Under the pieces are notes generated by a model. The model searched no databases, was not told where the DNA came from, and saw nothing but the letters and a program-made list of their open reading frames with translations. Both the position numbers and the translations under genes were made by a program. This document shows, piece after piece, positions 36,562 to 45,341 of a stretch of 64,000 nucleotides of DNA. Numbering within the stretch: the stretch's first letter is position 1; every line of letters begins with the position of its first letter. This DNA comes from Kiritimatiellota bacterium (GTDB taxonomy: Bacteria; Verrucomicrobiota; Kiritimatiellia; JAAZAB01): NCBI GenBank assembly GCA_026398415.1, contig JAPLSY010000029.1, positions 62,001 to 126,000 on the forward strand, in the 5' to 3' direction.

Positions 36562-39500
36562 TCATGGTCGTATCTCCTTGATGGACACTTGTACTGGTGT
36601 TTCGTCGAGGAACGACCGGTAGAACACGCTCTTGCCCGGATCGGTGGAAGTGACCAGGTCGAGATGCTTGTCGCCATTCAGGTCCACGGCATTGAGCTTG
36701 ACGTCGTGGCACGCATCCAGCATGCCGTTCAGCTTTTTCATCGGCTGGCGCGCCGCGAAGACCGGCTCGGTCCGCGTGCCCACGTTCCGGAAGAAGTCCA
36801 CGGTTGAATTGTACCTCAACCCAATATTGGCTGACGACGTGATGATGTCGATAAGCCCGTCCTCATCCCAGTCAACCAGTGTGACCATGGTGCGTGGTTG
36901 GCACCGGAACGCACTGCCGTCCTTGTGCATGAGCGTGACGCCGGGGCCCAGTTGCGGCCGTGTCTTTGTGCCGACATTCGGGAAGAGCACGAGATAGCCC
37001 TCGCTCCACGTTTCCTGTTCGGGTGTAGCGCCTTTGCCCCTTCGGCCGTCGGCAATCATCATAACCATATCGAGCAGCCCGTCACCGTTCATGTCCGCAA
37101 TACCCGGCGTGCAGCGATAGCCGACCTTGAGCCGGTTGCCGGAGACACCCTGCACGCTGTTCGCATTCCCGTCAAAGGCAAGGGTGAACAGCGCTTTTCC
37201 CGCGGCATCCTGGATCTCGAACTCGTCCAGCACGCCCCCTGCGGGCGACGAAAAATCGGTCGGATGCAATGCCCACCGGCTGGGATATTCGCGTTCCCGC
37301 TGCACCCCCATCCAGGCATGGCTACCGATGTGCATGCGCGTGCCAACCGGCACGTTCCGGACGGGCTCCGGACTGGATGCGAGCGTCTTGCCGTCAACGG
37401 CAAGCGTCATCCCGTTTGTTCCCCATGCGGCTTCGATCCGGTACCACGCGTTACTGTCCCACGCCAGCGTCGGCGCCTCAAGGCGGCGCTCTCCGGACTG
37501 GAAACAGAGTTGGCCATGGGCAGTCACGAACAACGCAAATGGGGCCGGTACCTTGAGATCGGGTAAATTTCCCTGGTAATGGCGCATCAGGGCGTCACTC
37601 GCAACCCCGCTTGCTATCGGAGTGGGCGCGGTATGGAACAAATAGTGTTCCCGGTTTTCGTCGGCTGCCGGCCACTTCGGCTTGAACCAAAACTGGATCT
37701 TGCCGCCATCCGGCGCAAACGCGCCCGCGGTGCGGTACGAGAGGTAATCCAGGAACGTTTTGTCGTTGATCAGGGCGCCCTGCCCGGTCTTGCCCGGGAC
37801 GAACTGCACGTGATCGCACGTCCCGCCGCCCGGCCGCAATTCCACTTCCGGCGCGAACCGGTTCCCGCCCAGGTTCTCGTAGTAGTGCAGGTAGCCGAAT
37901 CGCCAACCATGCTCGGAGTTCATGAGCAGATCGAGGTCGCCATCGCCATCCCAGTCAACCGGCACGACGCCGGCATAGAGGGCGCTATACTCGCCGTGGT
38001 CAGGACAGCCGTACCAGTCCAGCCGATTCGGGTCCACGGGAATGGTTTTGGTCTCGCGGAAGAGCCCATCCTGCCAGACCGCCACTTCGAGATCGGGGCA
38101 GGTTTCGGCAGGCAAGAGGTGGTCCAAGTCGCCATCGCCGTCCCAGTCAACCATGGCCTGCGCGCGCAGGTTGCTGCGCGGCATCTCCTGCTGCTGGGTC
38201 AATGGCGGACGCAAGGAGCGACCGAGTTTGAGATTATGCCGGTCGCCTTCGTTTAGGTAGACTCTACAGGATATGGATGGATAGTAAAAACCGATGTCCA
38301 GCGGCTTGTCGCCGATCTTGAGCTGACGGCCCGGCGCCAGGACGAAATGCGTCTTGTCGCCGGTGTTCTCGTACAGCCAGACGTGTGGCGGCACGCAGAC
38401 GGTCAGGTCCAGGTCGCCGTCCGCGTCAAGGTCGGCAAGGGCCGGAGATGTTTTTCTGGAGCCTTGGGCGGCACGATTCCGGACAATGGCGGCATCGAGC
38501 ACCTGGCCTGGTTTGAAGACCGGAGTTCCGTCCGGATCCAGTCCCGTGCCTTCGTGCAGGCTCAGTCGCTCGGAATCCTTGCCGGGCACCACCACGATGG
38601 CATCGGCAATCCCATCGCCGGTAACGTCGCCAAAGGCGGCCATACCCTTGCCCTTGGGCAGGCCGCGCGGGACGCGTCCCGGCGCCATGACCGGAAACGT
38701 CGCCGGGCCGAGGTTGCGGTGGAATGTGTACCCTGCGCGTTCGTACCCCCGCAGGAAAATGTCCACAAGACCGTCGCCATCGAAGTCGATCGGACTGGGC
38801 ATGGAAAAATTAATTCCGTGATTGTCTGTTGCGGCGGCGGCGATCGGCATGCCGGTGGTATCGCGCGCGAGCCAATGCTCGCGTTCCGAGAATTGCGGTT
38901 TGTTGGTTGTCCCGAGGTTCAACCATACGTGGCAATAGTCGGTCCAGCGGCCGGCAACCGCATCCTGCCTGCCGTCGCCATTCCAGTCAAGGAACATACA
39001 GGTCCAGAGATCCCACGGCAGGGAATCGTTGGCCACATTATCGAAGTAGAAGTGGTCGCCGTCGCCGAGCGTGCGCATGCCTTTCGCGGGCGGACGTTCC
39101 GGTGACGGCAGGAAACGCACCGCAAACTGCCGGGCGCCGCGATCCCGTATTGTCCAGGTCAGGACACCACGTTTCGGGTCGAGGCGGTCGAACCGGGAAT
39201 TGCACAGGAACCGGCGCACCCCGTCCGCACCGGGCTGCTGAGCTTTAAGACTTCCCTTTGCATCCACTTCCACCAACTGTATTTCGTAAGGGTTGACCGG
39301 GCGCCCGAACGCGGCTTCGACCAGGCGCAGGTCGAGATGCACCTTGGCCGGATACGACTGGTGCGGCGTGTCGCCGGGGTCCACGGAAAGCAGCAGTTCT
39401 CCAACCGGTTTTTTGTCAATCCCCGGGACGACCGTCTGGCCGCCGTTGCGGACTGCACACGCACGCCAGGGGATTAGCCACTGCCCGACCTGATTCCATT

Positions 39501-40923
39501 CCGTCTCGAACTCGCTGAGTTCCTGCGCACTGCCCATCGGCAGTTTTGCCAGCCGTTCGGTAAACTTTGCGAGTTCGGCGCCATACAGGTCCCGGACAGC
39601 CCGGTCAAGCGGCGACGGGGTCTGTGCCGCAAACTTCCTGGTCCATATCACCAGTTCGTCCTGCAACCGTGATCGCAATTGGCTAAGCTGCCTGTTGTTG
39701 TCCGCCAGTTGTTCCGCGGTCAGCCACTCAATTTCGCGGACGTTCACTTTGCGCTCCGCCGGCGGCAGCGGTGTGCTGTCCGCACGCCCGACACGCCGCC
39801 CCTCGTCATAGGTCGAAGGCATTATGACCCGGAAGCGGCTGACCTTCCGGGGGGCAAACTGTGCCACGACGTAGAAGGGACCCGGCTTGCCTTTATACCG
39901 TGGCACGGGTACGGCCGCGCCGAGCGCTTGCCACCGGTTGCTGATCAATCCCTGAATCTCGATTTGGCGCGGCGAGCACTCCGTACTGGGCATCTCCCAG
40001 TAGATAAGCGCGCCCGGGTGAATTCGCACCATCGCCAGTTGCACAGGATTTGGCAAGATGACCTCGACAAAATTAGAGCAACCGGTTCCGGACCACGAAC
40101 CAGATTGGCCCGTGTCGCCGTCAATCAGTTTCCAGGGGCTTTGGTCGGCCGCCGCCGCACCGGTGCGCACCAATGTTCCCAAAGTGGCCGGTTCGCGGTA
40201 AAGCCGGATCTCGTCGATGAGCCCCGGACAGGGCTCGCCGCTCGAAAGGTTCGCCCCGACGGACATGACCGACTGCATAGCGCCCAGGCTGAACGGCGTG
40301 CCCCGCCGTACGCCATCGGTCACCTCACGCCCGTCGAAGAACAAGGAAATGAAACCGCCGGCGCCATCCCAGCTCCCGGCTATGTGGTGCCACTCGCCCG
40401 GCTTCCAGGAATAGTCCCGGCCTTCGGTCGCCCCGGCCTCGAACCTAGTGCCGTTCCGGTCGCAGATGACCATGAACAGCCCGTTGCGGCCGCCCGCGCC
40501 GCTTTTGTACATGGAGATGCTTGCCTTCCCGGATGCTTCGCCGCGAATGTCAAAAAACCGGTGGTAGGCATTGTCCGCACTGGCAAAGTCCGGCCGGATC
40601 CACATCTCGATGGCGCCGGCTTCCGGGTTGAACTCCGCGGGCAAGGCAAAGCGCAGGGGTTTATCCGTAATCACTGCCGCCAGGCCGGTTTGGCCGGGAG
40701 CGGTTTGAACCGCAACGCCGAGCGGCGCCGGATCCGGCGGCCGGCGCGCAGGATCAAAAGAAATTGATAAAACTGCCGGGCCCGGCTGAGGAAAACCAGG
40801 GCCGGCCGGGACAGGTTTTTTAACGGTACAGGAGGACAATAGTTGGATACACAAGAGGGCCGTAAGGCAGAATGTGAAATGCATGATCCCGATCTTTGCC
40901 GGTGAATTCTGTCGCATAGCCAT
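36562..40923 (-). CDS. Giant surface lipoprotein with LamG and FG-GAP/VCBS repeats
   Basis: 1453 residues. The N-terminus has a lipoprotein signal ending LLSSC. A LamG/concanavalin A-like domain follows (about 80-260), then an F5/8 type C-like sandwich (about 270-410), and at least six FG-GAP/VCBS calcium repeats ([55 protein letters not shown] and [10 protein letters not shown]). A second LamG-like block (about 1090-1250) is followed by three more repeats ([32 protein letters not shown]). The repeats predict a seven-bladed propeller holding Ca2+. An AGGAGG site precedes the ATG. This is probably a cell-surface glycan-binding protein; no catalytic motif is recognised. Confidence 0.9.
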   Translation of the reverse strand: MAMRQNSPAKIGIMHFTFCLTALLCIQLLSSCTVKKPVPAGPGFPQPGPAVLSISFDPARRPPDPAPLGVAVQTAPGQTGLAAVITDKPLRFALPAEFNPEAGAIEMWIRPDFASADNAYHRFFDIRGEASGKASISMYKSGAGGRNGLFMVICDRNGTRFEAGATEGRDYSWKPGEWHHIAGSWDGAGGFISLFFDGREVTDGVRRGTPFSLGAMQSVMSVGANLSSGEPCPGLIDEIRLYREPATLGTLVRTGAAAADQSPWKLIDGDTGQSGSWSGTGCSNFVEVILPNPVQLAMVRIHPGALIYWEMPSTECSPRQIEIQGLISNRWQALGAAVPVPRYKGKPGPFYVVAQFAPRKVSRFRVIMPSTYDEGRRVGRADSTPLPPAERKVNVREIEWLTAEQLADNNRQLSQLRSRLQDELVIWTRKFAAQTPSPLDRAVRDLYGAELAKFTERLAKLPMGSAQELSEFETEWNQVGQWLIPWRACAVRNGGQTVVPGIDKKPVGELLLSVDPGDTPHQSYPAKVHLDLRLVEAAFGRPVNPYEIQLVEVDAKGSLKAQQPGADGVRRFLCNSRFDRLDPKRGVLTWTIRDRGARQFAVRFLPSPERPPAKGMRTLGDGDHFYFDNVANDSLPWDLWTCMFLDWNGDGRQDAVAGRWTDYCHVWLNLGTTNKPQFSEREHWLARDTTGMPIAAAATDNHGINFSMPSPIDFDGDGLVDIFLRGYERAGYTFHRNLGPATFPVMAPGRVPRGLPKGKGMAAFGDVTGDGIADAIVVVPGKDSERLSLHEGTGLDPDGTPVFKPGQVLDAAIVRNRAAQGSRKTSPALADLDADGDLDLTVCVPPHVWLYENTGDKTHFVLAPGRQLKIGDKPLDIGFYYPSISCRVYLNEGDRHNLKLGRSLRPPLTQQQEMPRSNLRAQAMVDWDGDGDLDHLLPAETCPDLEVAVWQDGLFRETKTIPVDPNRLDWYGCPDHGEYSALYAGVVPVDWDGDGDLDLLMNSEHGWRFGYLHYYENLGGNRFAPEVELRPGGGTCDHVQFVPGKTGQGALINDKTFLDYLSYRTAGAFAPDGGKIQFWFKPKWPAADENREHYLFHTAPTPIASGVASDALMRHYQGNLPDLKVPAPFALFVTAHGQLCFQSGERRLEAPTLAWDSNAWYRIEAAWGTNGMTLAVDGKTLASSPEPVRNVPVGTRMHIGSHAWMGVQREREYPSRWALHPTDFSSPAGGVLDEFEIQDAAGKALFTLAFDGNANSVQGVSGNRLKVGYRCTPGIADMNGDGLLDMVMMIADGRRGKGATPEQETWSEGYLVLFPNVGTKTRPQLGPGVTLMHKDGSAFRCQPRTMVTLVDWDEDGLIDIITSSANIGLRYNSTVDFFRNVGTRTEPVFAARQPMKKLNGMLDACHDVKLNAVDLNGDKHLDLVTSTDPGKSVFYRSFLDETPVQVSIKEIRP

Positions 40924-41228
40924 GGATAACCTCCTGATTTTGGCTTGGTAAAGTTAAGCGAAAAAAGCTTTTTTGTTGCCCCGTCTGGTCGCTCCAGTTA
41001 TGATCCCCCGCGTGGTTGGCAATTTCAGGAGCGGAATTTATCACCTTAGTCTCCCACCTGAATAATTACAAAAAGATTATCAGCGTTACCGGCAATAGCG
41101 ATATAATTTTTGATGCTTCTCCCGACTATCTTGCGGGGATACGCTATATTAGGAGTATGACAGATTAGCTCTTTTGGTAAAAATTGTCGAAAGTCCCGAA
41201 ATAATTGGTGCTGACAGGAGGAATCGCC
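40924..41228. other. 305-bp divergent intergenic region
   Basis: Shared upstream region of the giant lipoprotein and the GH43/32-like gene. It is A/T-rich, contains the palindrome AAAAAAGCTTTTTT and TATAAT-like words (GCGATATAATTT near 41096-41107, GCTATATTAGG near 41142), but no pair with a good -35 spacing. No gene is seen. Confidence 0.45.
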
Positions 41229-42224
41229 GTGAGTAATGATACGCTGATCGTCCCGCCCCTTTACCACCCGCCCGGCATGTGGGCCTGGGACTTCTGGTTC
41301 GCCAAACAGGGCTCGACCTACCATGCCTTCTATCTCCAGGCCCCGTGGTGTCTCGGCGAGCCCGGCCGCATGTACGGCAACGAGCATGTGGGCCATGCCA
41401 CCTCCCAGGACCTCATCCACTGGACGGACCAGGGGCCGGCCTTGATTGCCTTCAAAGACACTTGGAATGACGCCAGTATCGCCACCGGCAGCGTGGTCGC
41501 ACACGGCGGCAAGTGGTGGATGCTTTTCAGTGGGGTCGGCAATAAGGTCCGCGGCGTCGGCCTTGCCGAAAGCGATGACCTGATGCGCTGGCGGAAGGTG
41601 GGCGATGGACCCGTGGTGCCCTTCGGCAAGCCATTTGACGGAGTCTGGGAGGGCAAGCCGCTGCAGTGGGTGGCGTGCGCGGATCCGTATGTGTACCCCG
41701 ATCCCGTTGCCGGCTGGTTCTACGCGATCATCAACTCGCAGGTCGTCGGTGTACCGATCAGCGAATCGGGTTGCCTGACGACCATGCGGTCCCGCGACAT
41801 GAAAACCTGGGAGCCAGCTGGGGCCCTGACCTGTCCCGGCTGGTTCGAGCGGCTGGAAACTCCCCAAGTGTGGCAACACGGAGGGCGCTGGTACCTCTAC
41901 TTCGGGGGAGCGCACGATCACGGCCTGTCGGAAAGGTATTGCAAGGAAATGCCGGAGGAGGTAGTGAAGTTGCAGAGTCGGGTGAACTGCGTCTTCACTG
42001 CCGACCGTTTCGAGGGGCCCTACCGGCCCACCGGCAAGTGGTGGTTCACTTTGCCGGATGGTAAGCGGGGTTACATCGCCAAGGTGCTGCCCGACCCGGA
42101 TGGCCGAGAGATGCTCTTCATGGCTGTGGACGCCAAGCTCTCGCGACCCTATCCGGTAAACTACGCTGCGGATGGCTCCCTGGTGCTGGGAAAGCCTGCT
42201 GTGGCGACACCATTGTTGACTTGA
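41229..42224 (+). CDS. GH43/GH32-like five-bladed beta-propeller hydrolase
   Basis: 331-residue cytoplasmic protein, no signal peptide. The expected acidic trio of the GH-F/J clans appears as D in WAWDFWFAK near residue 19, D in CADPYVYPDP near 155, and E in RLETPQVWQHGGRWYLYFGG near 213. WTDQGPAL and LMRWRKVGDGP are typical of fructosidase or arabinanase-like propellers. The GTG at 41229 with AGGAGG upstream is chosen; an earlier TTG would add eight residues. Substrate unknown. Confidence 0.82.
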   Translation: MSNDTLIVPPLYHPPGMWAWDFWFAKQGSTYHAFYLQAPWCLGEPGRMYGNEHVGHATSQDLIHWTDQGPALIAFKDTWNDASIATGSVVAHGGKWWMLFSGVGNKVRGVGLAESDDLMRWRKVGDGPVVPFGKPFDGVWEGKPLQWVACADPYVYPDPVAGWFYAIINSQVVGVPISESGCLTTMRSRDMKTWEPAGALTCPGWFERLETPQVWQHGGRWYLYFGGAHDHGLSERYCKEMPEEVVKLQSRVNCVFTADRFEGPYRPTGKWWFTLPDGKRGYIAKVLPDPDGREMLFMAVDAKLSRPYPVNYAADGSLVLGKPAVATPLLT

Positions 42225-42336
42225 CGTAAATTATTGGATTAACGCAGCGGGAAGCGGCACGGTTGGCGCTAGTATTTAATATTTATCTGCCTCTGGCTCT
42301 GCCATGCGGAGCCACAACGAATGGATTTGCTGCCCA

Positions 42337-43398
42337 TCAGGCTTTAGCGCCGGTGCTCACACCCGCCGAACTGAACGTCGCCATTTCATTATAGATCTTG
42401 AGCGACGCTTCGATAATCGAGAATGCCAGCGCGGCGCCGGTACCCTCGCCTAACCGCATTTCCAAATCGAGGATTGGTTTGATGCCAAACCGTTTGAAAA
42501 AGACACGGTGCCCCTTTTCCTGGGACAGGTGGCTGAAAAAGAGATAATCCAACACCGTTTTATTCATGCTGATCGCCGCCAATGCGCCGGCCGAGGAGAT
42601 GAACCCATCAACCACAACCGGAATTCGCTTGGAGGCTGCGCCCAGGACGAGCCCGCAGATTGCGGCAATTTCAAAACCACCAAGGGCCGCAAGCGTATTT
42701 ATAGGATCAACGAGCCTTTCCCGGTTCATATCAAGGGCCTTTTGAATTACCACCGCTTTTTTCACAAGGCTTGCATCGTCAATGCCCGTGCCCCGTCCGG
42801 TGACATCCGCAACCGGACAACCCAGGAAGGCGGCAAACAAGGCTGAGGATGGGGTCGTATTCGCAATGCCCATCTCGCCGGTGCCGATCAGGGTGACCCC
42901 CTCCGCATGAGCGGTCTGCGCCAGATCAATGCCTGTTTCAATCGCACGCCACGCCTCAGCGACCGTCATAGCCGGCCCGCAGGCGATATTGCCGGTGCCA
43001 TGCCGGATTTTCTTCCGGCACAGGCCCGGGGCATGCGTCAACGGATCATCAACCCCCATATCAACCACGAGCAGTTCAGCGCCGACATGCCGGGCAAGCA
43101 CATTAACCGCGGCGCCACCGGCCAGCATGTTCGCAACCATCTGGGGCGTAACCTCCTTGGGATAAGCCGAAACTCCTTCGGCCGCTACTCCGTGGTCGCA
43201 TGCAAAACAGAAAATCTTCTTCTTGCCTAAGGTTGGTTTGATGTTCCCGGTCGCCAGGCAATATTGCAGAGCGATTTCCTCGAGCCGACCGAGACTGCCG
43301 CGTGGTTTGGTCAGGTCATCCAGATGAGCTTGTATGGCCGGTTGAATGGTTTTGTCCGCGGGCACAATCGAATCCATCGCTTTATTCCGTTGCTGCAT
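42337..43398 (-). CDS. cobT: Nicotinate-nucleotide:dimethylbenzimidazole phosphoribosyltransferase CobT
   Basis: Activates the lower-ligand base of cobamides by forming alpha-ribazole phosphate, 353 residues. Diagnostic stretches are [16 protein letters not shown] near 64-79, [15 protein letters not shown] near 171-185 and the catalytic Glu in [12 protein letters not shown] near 316-327. It starts with GAGGAGG upstream, 16 bases after the radical SAM stop, so it belongs to the riboswitch-controlled operon. No CobU, CobS or CbiB gene is in the window, so it may serve salvage or be remote from the rest of the pathway. Confidence 0.97.
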   Translation of the reverse strand: MQQRNKAMDSIVPADKTIQPAIQAHLDDLTKPRGSLGRLEEIALQYCLATGNIKPTLGKKKIFCFACDHGVAAEGVSAYPKEVTPQMVANMLAGGAAVNVLARHVGAELLVVDMGVDDPLTHAPGLCRKKIRHGTGNIACGPAMTVAEAWRAIETGIDLAQTAHAEGVTLIGTGEMGIANTTPSSALFAAFLGCPVADVTGRGTGIDDASLVKKAVVIQKALDMNRERLVDPINTLAALGGFEIAAICGLVLGAASKRIPVVVDGFISSAGALAAISMNKTVLDYLFFSHLSQEKGHRVFFKRFGIKPILDLEMRLGEGTGAALAFSIIEASLKIYNEMATFSSAGVSTGAKA

Positions 43399-43414
43399 GG
43401 GGTTCCTCCTCGGT

Positions 43415-44833
43415 TCATAGATCCCGCAGATGAAACATCTGCGTGGTTCCTTTTTTCCAGTTATCCCAGAGATACTCGTCTTCCCGGCCGTCGGCTATGA
43501 GGCGAAACGCGTGGCGAACCTGTTCCTCGTAGAACTCGCAGAAGGAGCCGATCTGGTCCATCCCGCCATTCACTTCGTGCGCTTCGGCCGGACAGGGCGC
43601 TCCGCAGAAATGGCGGATGGCGCAGCGCCGACACGGCTCAATGTTCTCCACCTTGCGCCCCGTCACTTGTTTGAAGGCGGCGCTTTTCAGAATTTTAGCC
43701 ATTGGATCCCGGAAGAGATTGCCGCCCGCGAAATGGTCAAGGCCGATAAATTCACTGCACGGGAAAACATCTCCATTTGGCGCCAAAGCAAAAAAACAGC
43801 GTCCGCCCCCGCACGGGGAAATATCGCACATCAGCCGCCTGGCCGCCGGCGCGACAATGCTCACGATAATGTTGGCGAAATTGGCCACGACTATCTTCCT
43901 GCCCGTCCGGTGGAAAAGCTCATTCGAACGCTCCAGCGCTGCCAGGAAGTACTTGGCCGCCGCAGGATCGGCCGGCCTGACTTTCCGTGCCGGCGGCAAC
44001 GTACACCGCACGATATTCAGCATACAGGCCGGCACTTTCATCGCGTGCAGGAAATCAACCATGGGCGTCAGATGGCGCATGTTTTCGCGGGTGACGGTGC
44101 AGATAACATTGCAACCGGGATATCCGGAGAGTTTTTCCATTGTCTCATTGACCTTCGCAAAGACTCCGCGACCATCCCAGCTTTTCCGTGTGCGGTCCGC
44201 TATCCGCGGCTGGTGGCCATCAAGCGAGAGCCCGATGCCCACTCCATGCCCTGTCAGGAATTCGATTGCGCGATCGTCCAGCAACGTTCCATTAGTCTGC
44301 ACGCCAAAACGAAAATCAGCGGCATACCGCTCGATGCCGACAAACACGGCTTCCCGGTTGAGCATCGGTTCGGCGCCATGGAATACGATCTGAGGGCGCG
44401 TTCCGGCCGGCAAGGTTGATCGGAAGTACTGCTTGAGCAACGCCAGGGCATGGAGAACTTGCTTGACGGACATGTGTGCTCCATGCCGACGCATGGCCGC
44501 GGGAATATAACAATAGCGGCAATTGAGATTACACTTTTCGGTCGGATTGAAATAAACCGCCGATGGTTTCAGACCGAAGCGCAGGGTATGCATTTCGCGG
44601 GAAAATTTCTTTTCCTCCCGCCGAAATGCCCGGATGAATGACGGCGATGATAATGCATCGGCCAGCTTGTTTTTCCTGATCAGCGCCCAGAAGGCCGTAT
44701 CGGCCTGGATCAAGGCCATATAGGAAGTGTGTCCGATATCCACCGGCGCAAAGGAGGGACCATTGCCGGAATTAGCGTAGCGGCCCCGCGAGGGGGCCGC
44801 TACGTGGGTTTGGGAATTGCCAACTGGACTCAT
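43415..44833 (-). CDS. Radical SAM/SPASM peptide maturase-like enzyme
   Basis: 472 residues. The radical SAM cluster Cys are C101, C105 and C108 (CNLNCRYC), followed by [16 protein letters not shown] and GIGLSLDGH. The C-terminal SPASM-type region (about 310-430) holds many Cys in [37 protein letters not shown] and CEFYEEQ, consistent with auxiliary Fe-S clusters. Its ATG overlaps the stop of the 33-codon gene (ATGA), so both are translated together. This architecture is used for maturing ribosomal peptides. I recall named peptide/maturase pairs CbpA/CbpB of this layout; the link is from memory. Residues 11-20 are encoded by a palindromic repeat. Confidence 0.93.
   Translation of the reverse strand: MSPVGNSQTHVAAPSRGRYANSGNGPSFAPVDIGHTSYMALIQADTAFWALIRKNKLADALSSPSFIRAFRREEKKFSREMHTLRFGLKPSAVYFNPTEKCNLNCRYCYIPAAMRRHGAHMSVKQVLHALALLKQYFRSTLPAGTRPQIVFHGAEPMLNREAVFVGIERYAADFRFGVQTNGTLLDDRAIEFLTGHGVGIGLSLDGHQPRIADRTRKSWDGRGVFAKVNETMEKLSGYPGCNVICTVTRENMRHLTPMVDFLHAMKVPACMLNIVRCTLPPARKVRPADPAAAKYFLAALERSNELFHRTGRKIVVANFANIIVSIVAPAARRLMCDISPCGGGRCFFALAPNGDVFPCSEFIGLDHFAGGNLFRDPMAKILKSAAFKQVTGRKVENIEPCRRCAIRHFCGAPCPAEAHEVNGGMDQIGSFCEFYEEQVRHAFRLIADGREDEYLWDNWKKGTTQMFHLRDL
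44776..44804. repeat. Perfect palindrome inside the radical SAM gene
   Basis: CGTAGCGGCCCC (44776-44787) and GGGGCCGCTACG (44793-44804) are perfect 12-bp arms around a GCGAG loop. The element lies in codons 11-20 of the radical SAM gene and keeps the frame, adding an Ala/Arg/Ser-rich stretch before the conserved part. Confidence 0.8.
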
Positions 44834-44931
44834 TTTTTCGCTTTTTTGTCCATGAGAATGTAATGCGACAGACCTGTTCCCCGGGCTTTGCAGCTTCTGC
44901 GGTGCGCGATCACTTGTGTTTTCTTACTCAT
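44830..44931 (-). CDS. 33-residue peptide, candidate radical-SAM-modified precursor
   Basis: Small gene that short-ORF callers omit. The ATG at 44931 has AAGGAGGG with the AGGAGG core eight bases upstream, among the best ribosome sites in the window, and the TGA overlaps the radical SAM ATG. The product begins MSKKTQVIA, has the central part HRRSCKARGTGLSHYILMD (residues 10-28) and ends KKAKK. It is very basic, with one Cys (C14), two His (H10, H23) and one Tyr (Y24). No signal peptide. Coupling to a radical SAM/SPASM enzyme indicates it is the enzyme's substrate (inference). Short peptides with a GTGLSH-type block paired with such enzymes are recalled but not verified. Confidence 0.8.
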   Translation of the reverse strand: MSKKTQVIAHRRSCKARGTGLSHYILMDKKAKK

Positions 44932-44965
44932 CGCTCATCCCTCCTTGGTTGTGTTGTTGCGGCAT

Positions 44966-45007
44966 AAAAAAAAGGATTCCGGCAGCCTATAAGGCTCACC
45001 GGAATCC
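44966..45007 (-). terminator. Intrinsic terminator in the riboswitch expression platform
   Basis: On the minus strand GGATTCC (45007-45001) pairs with GGAATCC (44980-44974), the inner GGTGAGCC/GGCTGCC arms extend the stem, and a run of eight T follows. It lies between the cobalamin aptamer and the peptide gene, so it can end transcription when B12 is bound. Confidence 0.85.
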
Positions 45008-45030
45008 TTTTCCATCAGATTCCAATTATT

Positions 45031-45222
45031 CAGGTGTTCAGCAGGTCTTCTGACTTTCGGATCATCCCAGGTGTTACGGCCTTCCCGCTCGGATACCTCA
45101 GCATTCACCGACGATGAGGCTCTAAACAGTGGCTGACTTACTTAAGGCAACTCCCGGTCCCCGATTACAGCGGCGGGCCCGTCACGGATTTTCACCGTAT
45201 TCCGATATGCTGACCCCTATTT
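45031..45222 (-). ncRNA. Cobalamin riboswitch
   Basis: The minus strand carries the conserved blocks of the B12 aptamer in order: ACGGTGAAAATCCGTGAC, CCGCCGCTGTAA, a GCCACTG box and the 3' closing segment GTCAGAAGACCTGC. The length of about 190 bases fits the class I type. The downstream terminator and strong ribosome site make it a transcriptional OFF switch for the peptide, radical SAM and cobT genes. Confidence 0.93.
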
Positions 45223-45236
45223 CTGTGCTTTTCTAT

Positions 45237-45265
45237 AAGCTACATAAAAGATGACCTACGGTCAA
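45237..45265 (-). promoter_or_regulatory. Putative sigma70 promoter for the riboswitch operon
   Basis: On the minus strand TTGACC (45265-45260) and TAGCTT (45242-45237) are 17 bases apart, immediately upstream of the aptamer. The -10 box is weak; a TTATAG four bases later is an alternative. Confidence 0.4.
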
Positions 45266-45341
45266 TATTTTTTTGCTATTTTTTCAGCCACCGGTACAAG
45301 TATTAATTTTTGCGGCTGGAATAAAATCTGAATTCCGTTAA

